DNA from: Hyphomicrobiales bacterium
Lineage (GTDB): Bacteria > Pseudomonadota > Alphaproteobacteria > Rhizobiales > Rhizobiaceae
NCBI GenBank assembly: GCA_900465685.1
Contig: UEGR01000007.1
Location: 310,001-374,000, forward strand
Reading direction: 5' to 3'
DNA length: 64,000 nucleotides
The first letter of the stretch is position 1, and every line of letters starts with the position of its first letter. Made by a program: the position numbers and the translations under genes. The notes under the pieces were generated by a model. It ran no database searches. It had not been told where the DNA came from and saw only the letters and a list, made by a program, of their open reading frames with translations. This document shows, piece after piece, positions 1-9,748 of this stretch.

Positions 1-145
1 TTACTCGACCAGCGGCGAATTCGACCTGCTGGCGAAAATCTACGTCACCGAGGACCACGATATCGGCAAATTCATCAATGAGAACGTGCTCAACATTCCC
101 AATATCGTGCGTTCCCTGACCACGCTGACTTTCACAGCATTTTGA
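1..145 (+). CDS. Lrp/AsnC-family transcriptional regulator, C-terminal fragment
   Basis: Reading from base 2, the frame encodes about 47 residues and stops with TGA at 143-145. The 5' part lies outside the window. The text GEFDLLAKIYVTEDHDIGKF followed by a stretch ending SLTTLTFTAF matches the C-terminal effector-binding (RAM) domain of Lrp/AsnC regulators, with its alternating hydrophobic strand, acidic helix start and conserved strand near the end. These proteins are DNA-binding octamers that sense amino acids. The ligand and targets cannot be told from this fragment. Confidence 0.8.
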   Translation, partial: YSTSGEFDLLAKIYVTEDHDIGKFINENVLNIPNIVRSLTTLTFTAF

Positions 146-317
146 GTATCGGCTAAACATCGGCTGATTGTCTTCGGGACCTCTTCCTGCGGTAAAGATT
201 TGATTCACCATAAGTGAATTATCATGCAGCGAAGGGAACCACCCTTAGTGTTCGCGCATTTTCTGAATGGAAGCGCGGGCCTCGCAACGTGGGCTCCCGT
301 AGAGGTGAAAGACAGTG

Positions 318-695
318 ATGAACGATCTTGAACAGCGGCGCATACTGGTTGTGGAGGACGAAATTTTCGTCGCTCTCGACGTTGCCGCGACTGTGGAAGA
401 TGCGAACGGGACGGTTGTCGGTCCGGTCGGCACTGTCCGGCAGGCGATGGATCTCATCAGCAGAAACGAAGTCGACGCCGCCATCCTCGATGTGAATCTG
501 GCTGACGGCAATGTCGAACCTATTCTCGACCGGCTGAAAAGCCGCAACACATTCGTCGTCATCCATACAGGCGGCGGACTGCCCGCTGAACTCGCAGCGC
601 GCTATCCCGAAGTGCCGGTCTTCCAGAAGCCGATCCCGCCCATCATACTGACCCGCACACTGGCCACCGCCCTTTCGGCCGTTGCGGCGCGCTGA
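318..695 (+). CDS. single-domain response regulator
   Basis: About 125 residues forming only a CheY-like receiver domain. The strand RILVVEDEIFVALD carries the acidic pair, AAILDVNL carries the phospho-acceptor Asp (about residue 58), HTGG supplies the switch Thr, and VFQKP supplies the conserved Lys near residue 104. There is no output domain, so it should act by protein contact, as stand-alone receivers in Rhizobiales do. ATG at 318 follows a GAGGTG ribosome site; a GTG three bases earlier is also in frame. The next gene starts 5 bases after this stop, so the two are probably co-transcribed. The cognate kinase is not in the window. Confidence 0.85.
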   Translation: MNDLEQRRILVVEDEIFVALDVAATVEDANGTVVGPVGTVRQAMDLISRNEVDAAILDVNLADGNVEPILDRLKSRNTFVVIHTGGGLPAELAARYPEVPVFQKPIPPIILTRTLATALSAVAAR

Positions 696-700
696 GACCG

Positions 701-1159
701 ATGCGGCAGGCCTTCCCGGATTTTGCAACTGTCCTGAAAGAAGCCGAAGCAAGCTCCGGTCAGGAAGAAACCGTGATCCGGCCGCAGATCAATCTCGCAT
801 CGGCGGTTTTCTCCGCAGGGTTTAGCGATAGTGCCGCACCATCGCGACCGGAAGTCGATCTCGCTCCCCTCTTTGACCTTGAGGAAAAGAGCGCGGAGAC
901 AGAGCGGCCTGAGACCCTTCTTGAAACAGAGCGGCGTGAAATCGCAGCACGCATGCAAAACCAGTCACCGGATGCTATAAGGCGCGAGCTTGATCTTCGC
1001 CCCGGTTTGAAGCGCACTGAGCTACAGCGTCTGCGCCGGAGCTTTGCTGCCAACAACCATCCGGACCGCCTGCCGCCGGAGTTTCGTGCCGATGCGGAAC
1101 AGCGTATGAAGACAGCGAACGCCCTGCTTGATACCGCCATGGCAATGGCCACAAACTGA
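701..1159 (+). CDS. J-domain-like protein of unknown function
   Basis: 152 residues. The first 90 or so are acidic, low in complexity and resemble no family I know. The last 50 (from about LKRTELQRLRRSFAANNHPD to the end) look like helix II, the HPD loop and helix III of a DnaJ J-domain: an Arg/Leu-rich helix, then N-HPD-R, then an Ala-rich helix with QRMKTAN. HPD is the motif that stimulates DnaK ATPase. The placement at the C terminus and the lack of G/F and zinc domains suggest a specialised DnaK adaptor, which is inference. It follows the response regulator by 5 bases. Confidence 0.6.
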   Translation: MRQAFPDFATVLKEAEASSGQEETVIRPQINLASAVFSAGFSDSAAPSRPEVDLAPLFDLEEKSAETERPETLLETERREIAARMQNQSPDAIRRELDLRPGLKRTELQRLRRSFAANNHPDRLPPEFRADAEQRMKTANALLDTAMAMATN

Positions 1160-1482
1160 GTTCAAGCAATTTCGTTACGTTTTAAGCCTGAATTCTTTTG
1201 CATTATAACAAGAACCTGCTAGATTGGGGTTGCCTGTGCCTGCGAAAGCTGTCGCACACCGGAACCCTTTTCGTTGTTTGTAAACCTGCAATTGGTCCCG
1301 CCACTGGCAATATGGGGCAATTTGCGCTTTGCCTGCTGCAAGGGGTTCTGTCATATCGGCAATGAAGTTAGAATGTTTCCAGCAAAAGCGTGATACGGTT
1401 TTGTGACAGGAAATGGGTTACTATCAATGGATGGGGCGGTTCGGATGAAATCGCTCCGGTTTAATTCCTAAAAGGTCAGAAA
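1160..1482. other. intergenic region upstream of ilvD
   Basis: 323 bases without a gene. It holds a possible sigma-70-type promoter on the plus strand: TTGCAT at 1198-1203, a 16-base spacer and TAGATT at 1220-1225 with a preceding TG. It also holds a degenerate copy of the dispersed 'TTCCAGCAAAAG' repeat at about 1371-1414. No leader peptide or branched-chain attenuator could be recognised. Confidence 0.4.
1198..1225 (+). promoter_or_regulatory. possible promoter for ilvD
   Basis: TTGCAT (1198-1203) and an extended -10 TG-C-TAGATT (1217-1225) are separated by 16 bases. The site lies about 260 bases upstream of the ilvD start. It is a pattern match only. Confidence 0.25.
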
Positions 1483-3318
1483 ATGCCTCCTTATCGTTCG
1501 CGAACAACCACCCACGGCCGCAATATGGCGGGTGCGCGCGGCCTATGGCGCGCCACCGGCATGAAGGATGAGGATTTCGGCAAGCCGATTATTGCTGTGG
1601 TGAACTCGTTCACGCAGTTCGTGCCGGGCCACGTTCACCTCAAGGATCTCGGCCAGCTCGTCGCGCGCGAAATCGAAAGCGCTGGCGGCGTCGCCAAGGA
1701 ATTCAACACCATCGCGGTCGATGACGGCATCGCCATGGGCCATGACGGCATGCTCTATTCGCTGCCGTCGCGCGAACTCATCGCCGACTCGGTCGAATAT
1801 ATGGTCAATGCCCATTGCGCCGATGCGATGGTCTGCATTTCCAATTGCGACAAGATCACCCCCGGCATGCTGATGGCCGCATTGCGCCTCAATATCCCGG
1901 TCGTGTTCGTTTCGGGCGGACCGATGGAAGCAGGCAAGGTGATCTGGGACGATCAGGTCAAGAAGCTCGACCTTGTCGACGCCATGGTCGCCGCCGCTGA
2001 CGATCACTATACCGACGAGCAGGTCAAGACGATTGAACGCTCCGCCTGCCCGACTTGTGGTTCGTGCTCGGGCATGTTCACCGCGAACTCGATGAACTGC
2101 CTCACCGAAGCGCTCGGCCTGTCGCTGCCGGGCAATGGCTCGACGCTCGCAACCCATGCCGACCGCAAGCGCCTCTTCGTGGAAGCCGGTCATCTGGTCG
2201 TCGATCTCGCCCGCCGTTATTACGAGCAGGACGACGAAAGCGTGCTGCCGCGCTCGATTGCAAGCTTCCCGGCCTTTGAAAATGCCATGACGCTCGACAT
2301 CGCCATGGGCGGCTCGACCAACACGGTTCTGCATCTTCTCGCCGCCGCACAGGAAGCCGAAATCGATTTCACCATGGCCGATATCGACCGCCTGTCGCGC
2401 CGCGTGCCGGTGCTCTGCAAGGTCGCGCCTGCCAACAACACGGTTCACATGGAAGATGTGCACCGTGCAGGCGGCATCATGGGCATCCTCGGCCAGCTCG
2501 ACAAGGCAGGCCTGATCAATACCGATCTGCCGACCGTGCACAGCCAGACTGTTGCCAAGGCGCTGGATCATTGGGACGTGACCCGCACCAACAGCGAAAT
2601 GGTGCACAAGTTCTACTCGGCTGCGCCCGGCGGCGTGCCGACGCAGGTGGCTTTCAGCCAGGAACGCCGCTTCGACAGCGTCGATACCGACCGCGAAAAG
2701 GGCGTCATCCGCTCCAAGGAACATGCGTTCAGTCAGGACGGCGGTCTGGCCGTGCTTTACGGTAATCTGGCCGAAGACGGCTGCATCGTGAAGACAGCAG
2801 GCGTGGATGAATCCATCCTGAAGTTCTCCGGCCCGGCGCGCATCTTCGAAAGTCAGGATACGGCTGTGCTCGGTATTCTGAACGGCAAGATCAAGGCTGG
2901 CGACATTGTGCTGATCCGCTATGAGGGCCCGCGCGGCGGTCCCGGCATGCAGGAAATGCTCTACCCGACCAGCTATCTGAAGTCGAAGGGTCTGGGCAAG
3001 GCCTGCGCGCTGATCACCGACGGTCGTTTCTCGGGCGGTTCGTCGGGCCTCTCCATCGGCCACGTTTCGCCGGAAGCGGCCGAAGGCGGCACGATCGGTC
3101 TGGTGCGCGAAGGCGATATCATCGATATCGACATTCCGAACCGGAAGATCCACCTCGCCGTGGACGATGCGACGCTGGCCGAACGCCGCGCCGAGCAGGA
3201 AGCAACAGGCTGGAAACCGCTTGAAGAGCGCAAGCGCAAGGTTTCAACCGCGCTGAAGGCGTATGCCTCCATGGCAACGAGTGCTGCGAAGGGTGCGGTT
3301 CGGAAATTGCCGGATTGA
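1483..3318 (+). CDS. ilvD: dihydroxy-acid dehydratase
   Basis: 611 residues, full length for the IlvD/Edd family. The enzyme dehydrates 2,3-dihydroxy-isovalerate and 2,3-dihydroxy-3-methylvalerate in valine, isoleucine and leucine synthesis. Cluster and metal motifs are intact: CISNCDK at residues 118-124 (Cys122 a cluster ligand, Lys124 the likely carbamylated Lys), CPTCGSC at 189-195 with the third cluster Cys at 195, and Asp80/Asp81 as Mg ligands. [12 protein letters not shown] and the C-terminal [14 protein letters not shown] catalytic region are also present. It is a single gene followed by a strong terminator. Confidence 0.98.
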   Translation: MPPYRSRTTTHGRNMAGARGLWRATGMKDEDFGKPIIAVVNSFTQFVPGHVHLKDLGQLVAREIESAGGVAKEFNTIAVDDGIAMGHDGMLYSLPSRELIADSVEYMVNAHCADAMVCISNCDKITPGMLMAALRLNIPVVFVSGGPMEAGKVIWDDQVKKLDLVDAMVAAADDHYTDEQVKTIERSACPTCGSCSGMFTANSMNCLTEALGLSLPGNGSTLATHADRKRLFVEAGHLVVDLARRYYEQDDESVLPRSIASFPAFENAMTLDIAMGGSTNTVLHLLAAAQEAEIDFTMADIDRLSRRVPVLCKVAPANNTVHMEDVHRAGGIMGILGQLDKAGLINTDLPTVHSQTVAKALDHWDVTRTNSEMVHKFYSAAPGGVPTQVAFSQERRFDSVDTDREKGVIRSKEHAFSQDGGLAVLYGNLAEDGCIVKTAGVDESILKFSGPARIFESQDTAVLGILNGKIKAGDIVLIRYEGPRGGPGMQEMLYPTSYLKSKGLGKACALITDGRFSGGSSGLSIGHVSPEAAEGGTIGLVREGDIIDIDIPNRKIHLAVDDATLAERRAEQEATGWKPLEERKRKVSTALKAYASMATSAAKGAVRKLPD

Positions 3319-3338
3319 TTTGATAATAAGAAAAGCAA

Positions 3339-3363
3339 AAGCCCCGCACATGCGGGGCTTTTT
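3339..3363 (+). terminator. ilvD terminator
   Basis: A perfect 10-bp stem AAGCCCCGCA / TGCGGGGCTT (3339-3348 and 3351-3360) is followed by a T run. It lies 21 bases after the ilvD stop. Confidence 0.9.
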
Positions 3364-3404
3364 CATTTTGGCCCGTTGTAAACCGGTTGCTTCACCCCCT
3401 CAAA

Positions 3405-3456
3405 CCCTTCGAGACGGTTCCCTTCGCAAGCTCAGGGCCCCTCCTCAGGATGAGGG
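3405..3456. repeat. dispersed 'CTCAGGATGAGG' type intergenic repeat
   Basis: The stretch from CCCTTCGAGAC to CTCCTCAGGATGAGG is a sequence type I recall as very frequent between genes in Rhizobiales. A short related piece, CTCAGGATGAGG, recurs at about 11500-11511. It lies between the convergent ends of ilvD and ccmG. Confidence 0.5.
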
Positions 3457-3484
3457 AAAAGAGCAGCGCAGCAACCTCCGTAGA

Positions 3485-4090
3485 TTACTGCACAGCCTTC
3501 GCCACCGCAGGCATCAGATCATCACGCACCGACTCCGGCGTAAACGGTCCGACATGCTTGTAGATGATCTTGCCATCGGGGCCGACGAGGAAGGTTTCAG
3601 GCACGCCATAGACACCCCATTCGATGGCTGAACGACCCGCACGGTCGGCACCGACGGCGGCAAAGGGATTGCCGAGATCGCCCAGAAAACGGCGGGCATT
3701 TTCAGGCTGGTCCTTATAATTGAGGCCCACCAGACGAATGCGGCTATCCTTGGCGATTTCCATCAGAAGCGGGTGCTCCTGGCGGCAGGGAACGCACCAC
3801 GATCCCCAGACATTCACCAGTGTCAGCTTGCCCCCCGGACTCGTTTTGAAATCTTCGCTGTTGAGGCCCGGCACTGGAACCCCGTCGCGCATCAGGCCTT
3901 CGACTGCCGGGAGATTGGTTTGCGGTGCTTGCTTGCCGATCAACGCGGATGGAATGGCCGAGCTATCCTTGCCGGACAAAAGCTGCACGGCAAAGACGGC
4001 AGCCAGCCCCACAAAGACCAGCAGAGGCAGAAGCGCTACCCATTTGGCACGCTTTTTCGGCGCAGCAGGTTTTTGCGTGGCCTCACTCAT
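3485..4090 (-). CDS. ccmG: cytochrome c maturation thiol:disulfide oxidoreductase CcmG/DsbE
   Basis: 201 residues. A single N-terminal membrane anchor (about residues 17-39) is followed by a periplasmic thioredoxin fold with the active site WCVPC at 98-102 and the cis-Pro region GVPETF. It reduces the apocytochrome c CXXCH cysteines so that haem can be attached. Its ATG overlaps the ccmD stop (ATGA), so it is the last gene of ccmABCDG. Also known as cycY in rhizobia. Confidence 0.95.
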   Translation of the reverse strand: MSEATQKPAAPKKRAKWVALLPLLVFVGLAAVFAVQLLSGKDSSAIPSALIGKQAPQTNLPAVEGLMRDGVPVPGLNSEDFKTSPGGKLTLVNVWGSWCVPCRQEHPLLMEIAKDSRIRLVGLNYKDQPENARRFLGDLGNPFAAVGADRAGRSAIEWGVYGVPETFLVGPDGKIIYKHVGPFTPESVRDDLMPAVAKAVQ

Positions 4091-4260
4091 TGTGCCGACC
4101 CGGCTGGCTTCGAGGACCGGCGGCGCACGCCCTGCGCCTCAAGCCGCTTCAGCTCGTTTTTCTGGATACGCTGATCGATGAATATCCACCCAACGGTCAG
4201 GACAAGCGCCACGATTGTGATGCCATATGCAGCCACGACGAAGCCGAGATGATTGCTCAT
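4087..4260 (-). CDS. ccmD: haem exporter protein CcmD
   Basis: A 57-residue protein starting MSNHLGFVVAAYGITIVALV. It has one membrane helix (about residues 7-27) followed by a basic cytoplasmic tail containing QRIQKNELKRLEAQG. This size, topology and RxxxKNELxxLE-like tail are typical of CcmD, which helps release holo-CcmE from the CcmABC complex. It overlaps ccmC and ccmG by 4 bases each (ATGA), consistent with translational coupling. Confidence 0.92.
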   Translation of the reverse strand: MSNHLGFVVAAYGITIVALVLTVGWIFIDQRIQKNELKRLEAQGVRRRSSKPAGSAQ

Positions 4261-5048
4261 ACCGCGCCCTCTTCCTGGATTTGTTTGCTGCGCTTGCGAT
4301 CGGCGTTGCGGGCGGCCAGCTTCTTCATCGAAGCCACGCGGCGGCGCCAGATTTCGTTACGCATCGCCATCATATGCAGCGCAAAGAACAGCAGCGTGAA
4401 ACCAATCGCCATCACGAACAGCGGACGCAACATGGATGCATCGATGGTCGGCCCGCCCATGCGGAAAACCGACGCTGGCTGGTGCAGCGTGTTCCACCAG
4501 TCGACCGAGAATTTGATGATCGGGATATTGATGAAGCCGACCAGCGTCAGCACGGCCACAGGCTTGGCGCTCTTGGCCGGATCGGCGAAGGCGCGCGACA
4601 GAGCGATAATGCCAAGATACATCAGGAACAGCACGAAAACCGAGGTCAGGCGTGCGTCCCACACCCACCATGTGCCCCACATGGGTTTGCCCCAGAGCGA
4701 ACCCGTAGCCAGCGCCAAGGCCGTGAACACGGCACCAAGCGGCGCGGCGGCCCGGATCGAGACATCGGCCAACGGATGCCGCCAGACCAGCGTTCCCAGT
4801 GCGGACACAGCCATGATCGAATAGCACATCATGGAAAGCCATGCGAAAGGCACATGAATATACATGATGCGGACCGTGAGGCCCTGCTGGTAATCGTCTG
4901 GCGACAGGAAGACCATGGCGAGACCGCCGACAAGGAACAGAACGGCAAGCGCCGACAGCCACGGCAAAACCTTGCCCGCAAAGGCAAGGAAGCGGGTGGG
5001 GTTGGCCATATCGAGCCAGCTTGCGGTTTTCACTGCGTCTTTCGTCAT
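4257..5048 (-). CDS. ccmC: haem exporter protein CcmC
   Basis: 263 residues with about six membrane helices. The tryptophan-rich haem-handling motif WGTWWVWDARLTS is at 124-136, with periplasmic His residues including that in IHVPFAW near residue 65. CcmC loads haem onto CcmE. The C-terminal cytoplasmic tail is basic. It is separated from ccmB by 111 bases that hold a palindromic repeat, the only real gap in this operon. Confidence 0.96.
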   Translation of the reverse strand: MTKDAVKTASWLDMANPTRFLAFAGKVLPWLSALAVLFLVGGLAMVFLSPDDYQQGLTVRIMYIHVPFAWLSMMCYSIMAVSALGTLVWRHPLADVSIRAAAPLGAVFTALALATGSLWGKPMWGTWWVWDARLTSVFVLFLMYLGIIALSRAFADPAKSAKPVAVLTLVGFINIPIIKFSVDWWNTLHQPASVFRMGGPTIDASMLRPLFVMAIGFTLLFFALHMMAMRNEIWRRRVASMKKLAARNADRKRSKQIQEEGAV

Positions 5049-5113
5049 GACCTATACTTAACCTCCCCCCTTATGCCGTTCAATTGACCGTAATCAACTG
5101 CGTCAATCCGCCG

Positions 5114-5160
5114 AACATGATGACCACCGAAAACCGGTTCCCACTTTTCGGGATCATGTT
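5114..5160. repeat. REP-like palindromic element, type 1, inside the ccm operon
   Basis: A core CCGAAAACCGGTTCCC-ACTTTTCGGGA (5127-5153) is bounded by perfect 8-bp inverted ends AACATGAT (5114-5121) and ATCATGTT (5153-5160). Related copies lie at 33733-33775, 33794-33836, 44893-44935 and, in degenerate form, 31711-31758. It sits between ccmB and ccmC and could modulate readthrough. Confidence 0.75.
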
Positions 5161-5828
5161 CAATCCGCCGAATTCTTGAGCGCGGCGCTCGCGGCCAGCG
5201 GCCCCAGCACCGCGAAAAACAGCGTGAGCGCGGACAAAACCAGAAATGGAGCCAGAAAGGGGGCGTTGTCTACCGTCGCTCCATAAGAAGCAGATACACC
5301 AAAAATGAGGACCGGTATGGTGAGCGGCAGCACGATGACGGAAACAAGCAGTCCGCCGCGCGGCAAGGCCACCGCCAGCGCCGCCCCCACTGCGCCGACA
5401 AAGGCAATGGCAGGCGTGCCGACCAGAAGCGTCAAGGTCGTAGCGCCTATTGCCGCTGCATCCATATTCATGAAAAGGCCGAGCATGGGCGACGCGATCA
5501 CCAGCGGCAACACGCTTGACGCCCAATGGGCAATGCATTTGACCAGCACCGTGAGCGCCAGCATGTGCCGGTCAGAGCCGATCAGCAGAAGATCGAGAGA
5601 GCCATCGTCGCGGTCAACCTGAAACAGCCGGTCAAGCCCAAGCAGCGTCGCCAGCAAGGCGCCGATCCACAACATGGCCGGACCGATCCGCGCCAGCAGA
5701 TTGAGGTCAGGCCCGACGCCAAATGGCATCACCGAAATGACGGCGAGAAAGAACAATATGCCGACCAGCGCACCGCCACCCGCGCGAAAGCTCAAGCGCA
5801 TGTCGCGAAGAAACAGCGCCAGCATCAA
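5160..5828 (-). CDS. ccmB: haem exporter permease CcmB
   Basis: 222 residues, six predicted membrane helices and the CcmB-typical text starting MMLALFLRDMRLSFRAGGGA. It is the membrane subunit of the CcmAB ABC module, whose ATPase activity releases haem-loaded CcmE from CcmC. It overlaps ccmA by 4 bases. The C terminus (AALKNSAD) stops next to the REP-like element. Confidence 0.95.
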   Translation of the reverse strand: MMLALFLRDMRLSFRAGGGALVGILFFLAVISVMPFGVGPDLNLLARIGPAMLWIGALLATLLGLDRLFQVDRDDGSLDLLLIGSDRHMLALTVLVKCIAHWASSVLPLVIASPMLGLFMNMDAAAIGATTLTLLVGTPAIAFVGAVGAALAVALPRGGLLVSVIVLPLTIPVLIFGVSASYGATVDNAPFLAPFLVLSALTLFFAVLGPLAASAALKNSAD

Positions 5829-6514
5829 AAGGCCTCATGCGAGAAACCGGCCATATCGAGCGACTTGATAGAAATATTTCTGACTATCGCAGTTTCTGAC
5901 GGGAAACCGGCCTCCACTTTCCCTGAAATTGCTTCCAGTCCCAGCGGAATATGCGTGGCAGCAATGATCATGCCGCCCTGTTGCAGATGGTCGTGCATCA
6001 GCCCGGCAAAGCGCGCTTCGGATGCCTTGTCGAGACCTGCCGTCGGCTCATCGACAATCCATAGCGGACGATAGCTGACCAGAAGCTTGGCAATGGAAAC
6101 ACGGCGCTTTTGTCCGGTGGAGAGATAGCCGAAGGGCAGATGTTCAACGCCGGGCAGATTGACGGCTTCCAGCGCCTCATCGACTTCAAGCAGCGGCGCA
6201 GTGGTGTCCTGACCGTTAAAGCGCTGCCAGAACAAGAGATTCTCGCGCACGCTCAAGGCCGGTTTCATCGCATTCTGATGGCCGAGATAATGGCAGGCTG
6301 CCTGCACCGGCAGTGATGCACCGCCTTCGGTCAGTTCGATCCGCCCCTCTTCGGGCGCGAGCAAGCCGCAGATGATCCGCAGCAAGGTGGATTTGCCTGA
6401 CCCGTTCGGGCCGGTGACCACCAGCGCCTCCCCGCTATCGAGCGTGAAAGAAACGTTGGAGAAGATTGTCTCGCCGCCCCGTTCGCCGCCCAGATTTTCG
6501 GCCTCAAGCCGCAT
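5825..6514 (-). CDS. ccmA: haem exporter ATP-binding protein CcmA
   Basis: 229 residues. Walker A GPNGSGKS is at 35-42, the signature is LSTGQKRR near 131-138, and Walker B LWIVDEPTAGLD is at 151-162. It is the ATPase of the CcmABCD complex. The C-terminal 25 or so residues (ending DMAGFSHEAF) make it slightly longer than many CcmA proteins. It is the first gene of the operon, with its promoter in the 322-base gap shared with acnA. Confidence 0.95.
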   Translation of the reverse strand: MRLEAENLGGERGGETIFSNVSFTLDSGEALVVTGPNGSGKSTLLRIICGLLAPEEGRIELTEGGASLPVQAACHYLGHQNAMKPALSVRENLLFWQRFNGQDTTAPLLEVDEALEAVNLPGVEHLPFGYLSTGQKRRVSIAKLLVSYRPLWIVDEPTAGLDKASEARFAGLMHDHLQQGGMIIAATHIPLGLEAISGKVEAGFPSETAIVRNISIKSLDMAGFSHEAF

Positions 6515-6836
6515 TTTCTCTCCTCAAAAACCAACCGCTTCCCAGCTCGATGGAACAACCGGGAGGATCGCAACATTTCGCCGCAAGCAGGCGAATTCAC
6601 GAGATTCAGTCTGGAATCGTTTTAGGAAACTCTCTATATAGCAGCTACCACGCCAGCGGTCGGCGTGGAAACCATTTTTGGCCGATCTCAACACCTGGCA
6701 CCCGCAATAAAAAGTTCGGGCCCCAGGCTTCGGGACGGACAGCGGAAATGACTGCACCCGCACCTTGGCGCGTCCTTGAAACGCTAGCCTAGGCGTTCGT
6801 CCTGGTTTTCCGGCCAGTAGCATAAGGACGAATGCA
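6515..6836. promoter_or_regulatory. divergent ccmA / acnA control region
   Basis: 322 bases between divergent starts. A short inverted repeat AACGC-TAGCCTAG-GCGTT lies at 6779-6796, about 40 bases before the acnA GTG start, where an operator could sit. I saw no iron-regulator consensus. The rest holds nothing I can name. Confidence 0.4.
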
Positions 6837-9524
6837 GTGTCACACATTGACAGCTTCAAATGCCGCAAGACCCTCACCGTAGGTGGTAAAGACTATGTCT
6901 ATTACAGCCTGACCGAAGCCGAAAAGAACGGCCTCGAGGGTGTTTCCAAGCTTCCTTTCTCCATGAAGGTTCTTCTTGAGAACCTGCTTCGCTTCGAGGA
7001 CGACCGCTCCGTTAAGAAGTCGGACATCGAAGCTGTTGCCAAGTGGCTTGCCGACCGCGGCAAAGCCGGCGCAGAAATCGCCTACCGCCCAGCCCGCGTT
7101 CTCATGCAGGACTTCACCGGCGTTCCAGCCGTTGTCGACCTTGCAGCCATGCGCGACGGCCTCAAGGCGCTCGGCGGCGACCCGGAGAAGATCAATCCGC
7201 TCGTGCCCGTAGATCTGGTTATCGATCACTCGGTCATCGTTGACGAATTCGGCAATCCAAGCGCGTTCAAGGCCAATGTGGACCTCGAATATCAGCGCAA
7301 CGGCGAACGCTACCGCTTCCTGAAGTGGGGCCAGCAGGCGTTCCAGAACTTCCGCGTTGTTCCTCCTGGCACCGGCATCTGCCATCAGGTAAACCTCGAA
7401 TATCTGGCCCAGGCAGTCTGGACCAAGGAAGAAGACGGCGAAACCGTTGCCTATCCCGACACATGCGTCGGCACCGACAGCCACACGACCATGGTCAACG
7501 GCCTTGGCGTTCTGGGCTGGGGCGTGGGCGGTATCGAAGCTGAAGCTGCCATGCTCGGCCAGCCGGTTTCCATGCTTCTGCCGGAAGTTATCGGCTTCCG
7601 CCTGACCGGCAAGGTCAAGGAAGGTGTCACCGCGACCGACCTCGTGCTCACCGTCACGCAGATGCTGCGCAAGAAGGGCGTTGTCGGCAAGTTCGTCGAA
7701 TTCTTCGGCGAAGGCCTCGAAAACATGACGCTGGCCGACCGTGCGACCATTGCCAATATGGGCCCGGAATATGGCGCAACCTGTGGCTTCTTCCCGGTTG
7801 ACAGTGAAACGCTGAACTACATGAACACCACCGGTCGCGACGAACATCGCATCGAGCTGGTTGAAGCTTACTGCCGTGCGCAGGGCATGTGGCGCGACAA
7901 GGGTGCAGCCGATCCGGTCTTCACCGACATTCTCGAACTCGACATGGCCGACGTCGTTCCGTCGATGGCCGGTCCGAAGCGTCCGGAAGGCCGTATTCCG
8001 CTGGAAAACATCGGTTCCGGTTTCGCAACCTCGCTGGAAAACGAGTACAAGAAGACCACCGGCCAGACCACGCGTTATGCCGTTGAAGGCGAAGACTTCG
8101 ACCTTGGTCATGGCGATGTGGTGATTGCCGCTATCACGTCCTGCACCAACACCTCGAACCCGAGCGTGCTGATTGCTGCCGGTCTGCTGGCTCGCAACGC
8201 CGTCGCCAAGGGCCTCAAGACCAAGCCTTGGGTCAAGACGTCGCTGGCTCCCGGCTCTCAGGTCGTTGCCGCCTATCTCGAATCCGCTGGCCTCCAGAAG
8301 GATCTCGATGCACTCGGCTTCAACCTCGTCGGCTTCGGCTGCACGACCTGCATCGGCAATTCCGGCCCGCTGCCTGCGCCGATCTCCAAGACGATCAACG
8401 AAAAGGGCCTGATCGCGGCTGCCGTTCTGTCCGGCAACCGTAACTTCGAAGGCCGCGTCTCTCCGGACGTGCAGGCAAACTACCTTGCTTCGCCGCCGCT
8501 CGTTGTCGCCCACGCTCTTGCCGGTACGGTCACCAAGGACCTGACCAAGGAGCCGCTCGGCGAAGACCAGAACGGCAACCCGGTATTCCTGCGCGACATC
8601 TGGCCTTCCTCGAAGGAAATCCAGGAATTCATCGCCAAGAACGTCACCCGCAAAATCTTCTCGGAGAAATATGCAGACGTGTTCAAGGGCGATGCCAACT
8701 GGCAGGCTGTTCAGGTTCCTGCCGGCCAGACCTATGCGTGGGACGACAACTCGACCTATGTGCAGAACCCGCCTTACTTCGTCGGCATGGGCAAGTCGGC
8801 AGGTCAGATCGGCGACGTCAAGGGCGCTCGTATTCTTGGTCTCTTCGGCGACAAGATCACGACCGACCACATTTCGCCTGCTGGTTCCATCAAGGCTCAG
8901 TCGCCTGCCGGCAAGTATCTCATCGACCATGGCGTCGGCATTGCCGACTTCAACCAGTACGGCACGCGTCGCGGCAACCATGAAGTGATGATGCGCGGCA
9001 CCTTCGCAAATATCCGTATCCGCAACCACATGCTGGGCGAAAACGGACGTGAAGGCGGCTACACCATCCACTACCCGTCGAAGGAAGAAACCTCGATCTA
9101 TGATGCTGCCATGCAGTACAAGGCCGAGGGCGTGCCGCTCGTCGTCTTCGCAGGCGTCGAATACGGTAACGGTTCTTCGCGTGACTGGGCTGCCAAGGGC
9201 ACCAATCTGCTCGGCGTCAAGGCCGTGATCGCTCAGTCCTTCGAGCGTATTCACCGCTCCAACCTCGTCGGCATGGGCATTGTGCCTTTCGTCTTCGAGG
9301 AAGGCACAAGCTGGCAGACGCTTGGCCTCAAGGGCGACGAAATCGTCACCATCGAAGGTCTTGCCGATGTGCGTCCGCGTCAGAAGGTCGACGCTTCCAT
9401 CACCTATGCCGACGGCTCGGTGAAGAAGGTTCCGCTGATCTGCCGCATCGATACGCTGGACGAACTGGACTACATGAAGAACGGCGGCATTCTGCAGACC
9501 GTTCTGCGCGATCTCGCTGCATAA
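6837..9524 (+). CDS. acnA: aconitate hydratase A
   Basis: 895 residues, the normal length of AcnA/IRP-type aconitases. It converts citrate to isocitrate in the TCA cycle using a [4Fe-4S] cluster. Cluster cysteines are in place: Cys436 (SCTNTSNPS) and Cys502/Cys505 ([11 protein letters not shown]). The C-terminal swivel domain carries the [10 protein letters not shown] substrate loop. It starts at GTG (6837) behind AAGGA, and a canonical terminator follows. It is monocistronic and divergent from ccmABCDG, an arrangement common in Rhizobiales. Confidence 0.98.
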   Translation: MSHIDSFKCRKTLTVGGKDYVYYSLTEAEKNGLEGVSKLPFSMKVLLENLLRFEDDRSVKKSDIEAVAKWLADRGKAGAEIAYRPARVLMQDFTGVPAVVDLAAMRDGLKALGGDPEKINPLVPVDLVIDHSVIVDEFGNPSAFKANVDLEYQRNGERYRFLKWGQQAFQNFRVVPPGTGICHQVNLEYLAQAVWTKEEDGETVAYPDTCVGTDSHTTMVNGLGVLGWGVGGIEAEAAMLGQPVSMLLPEVIGFRLTGKVKEGVTATDLVLTVTQMLRKKGVVGKFVEFFGEGLENMTLADRATIANMGPEYGATCGFFPVDSETLNYMNTTGRDEHRIELVEAYCRAQGMWRDKGAADPVFTDILELDMADVVPSMAGPKRPEGRIPLENIGSGFATSLENEYKKTTGQTTRYAVEGEDFDLGHGDVVIAAITSCTNTSNPSVLIAAGLLARNAVAKGLKTKPWVKTSLAPGSQVVAAYLESAGLQKDLDALGFNLVGFGCTTCIGNSGPLPAPISKTINEKGLIAAAVLSGNRNFEGRVSPDVQANYLASPPLVVAHALAGTVTKDLTKEPLGEDQNGNPVFLRDIWPSSKEIQEFIAKNVTRKIFSEKYADVFKGDANWQAVQVPAGQTYAWDDNSTYVQNPPYFVGMGKSAGQIGDVKGARILGLFGDKITTDHISPAGSIKAQSPAGKYLIDHGVGIADFNQYGTRRGNHEVMMRGTFANIRIRNHMLGENGREGGYTIHYPSKEETSIYDAAMQYKAEGVPLVVFAGVEYGNGSSRDWAAKGTNLLGVKAVIAQSFERIHRSNLVGMGIVPFVFEEGTSWQTLGLKGDEIVTIEGLADVRPRQKVDASITYADGSVKKVPLICRIDTLDELDYMKNGGILQTVLRDLAA

Positions 9525-9545
9525 TCAGCGTCTGATTGAAACAAA

Positions 9546-9576
9546 AAGCCGCCGGAGCAATCCGGCGGCTTTTTTA
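9546..9576 (+). terminator. acnA terminator
   Basis: An 11-bp perfect stem AAGCCGCCGGA / TCCGGCGGCTT (9546-9556, 9561-9571) with a GCAA tetraloop and a following T run, 21 bases after the acnA stop. Confidence 0.92.
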
Positions 9577-9748
9577 TTTTCCGGCAGTTTCAACGCCGAA
9601 ACTCTCATTTTTGCGGTTTTCGCGCGCGAATCTCGACATTTCGGGATTGATATGACGCAAATAGAGCACACTTGCCCCGGAATCTCACCGCAACGTGAAT
9701 TCCCATTGATCGACGCAATTCCTACATAATAGATGTCATCATCAATTA

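Noticed and set aside
1543-3153. A 536-codon frame antisense to ilvD
   Set aside because: Shadow of ilvD. Composition is that of a reverse-complement frame.
6840-9254. An 804-codon open frame antisense to acnA
   Set aside because: It is the complementary-frame shadow of a high-GC gene with an intact, well-known protein on the plus strand. No ribosome site or family resemblance.
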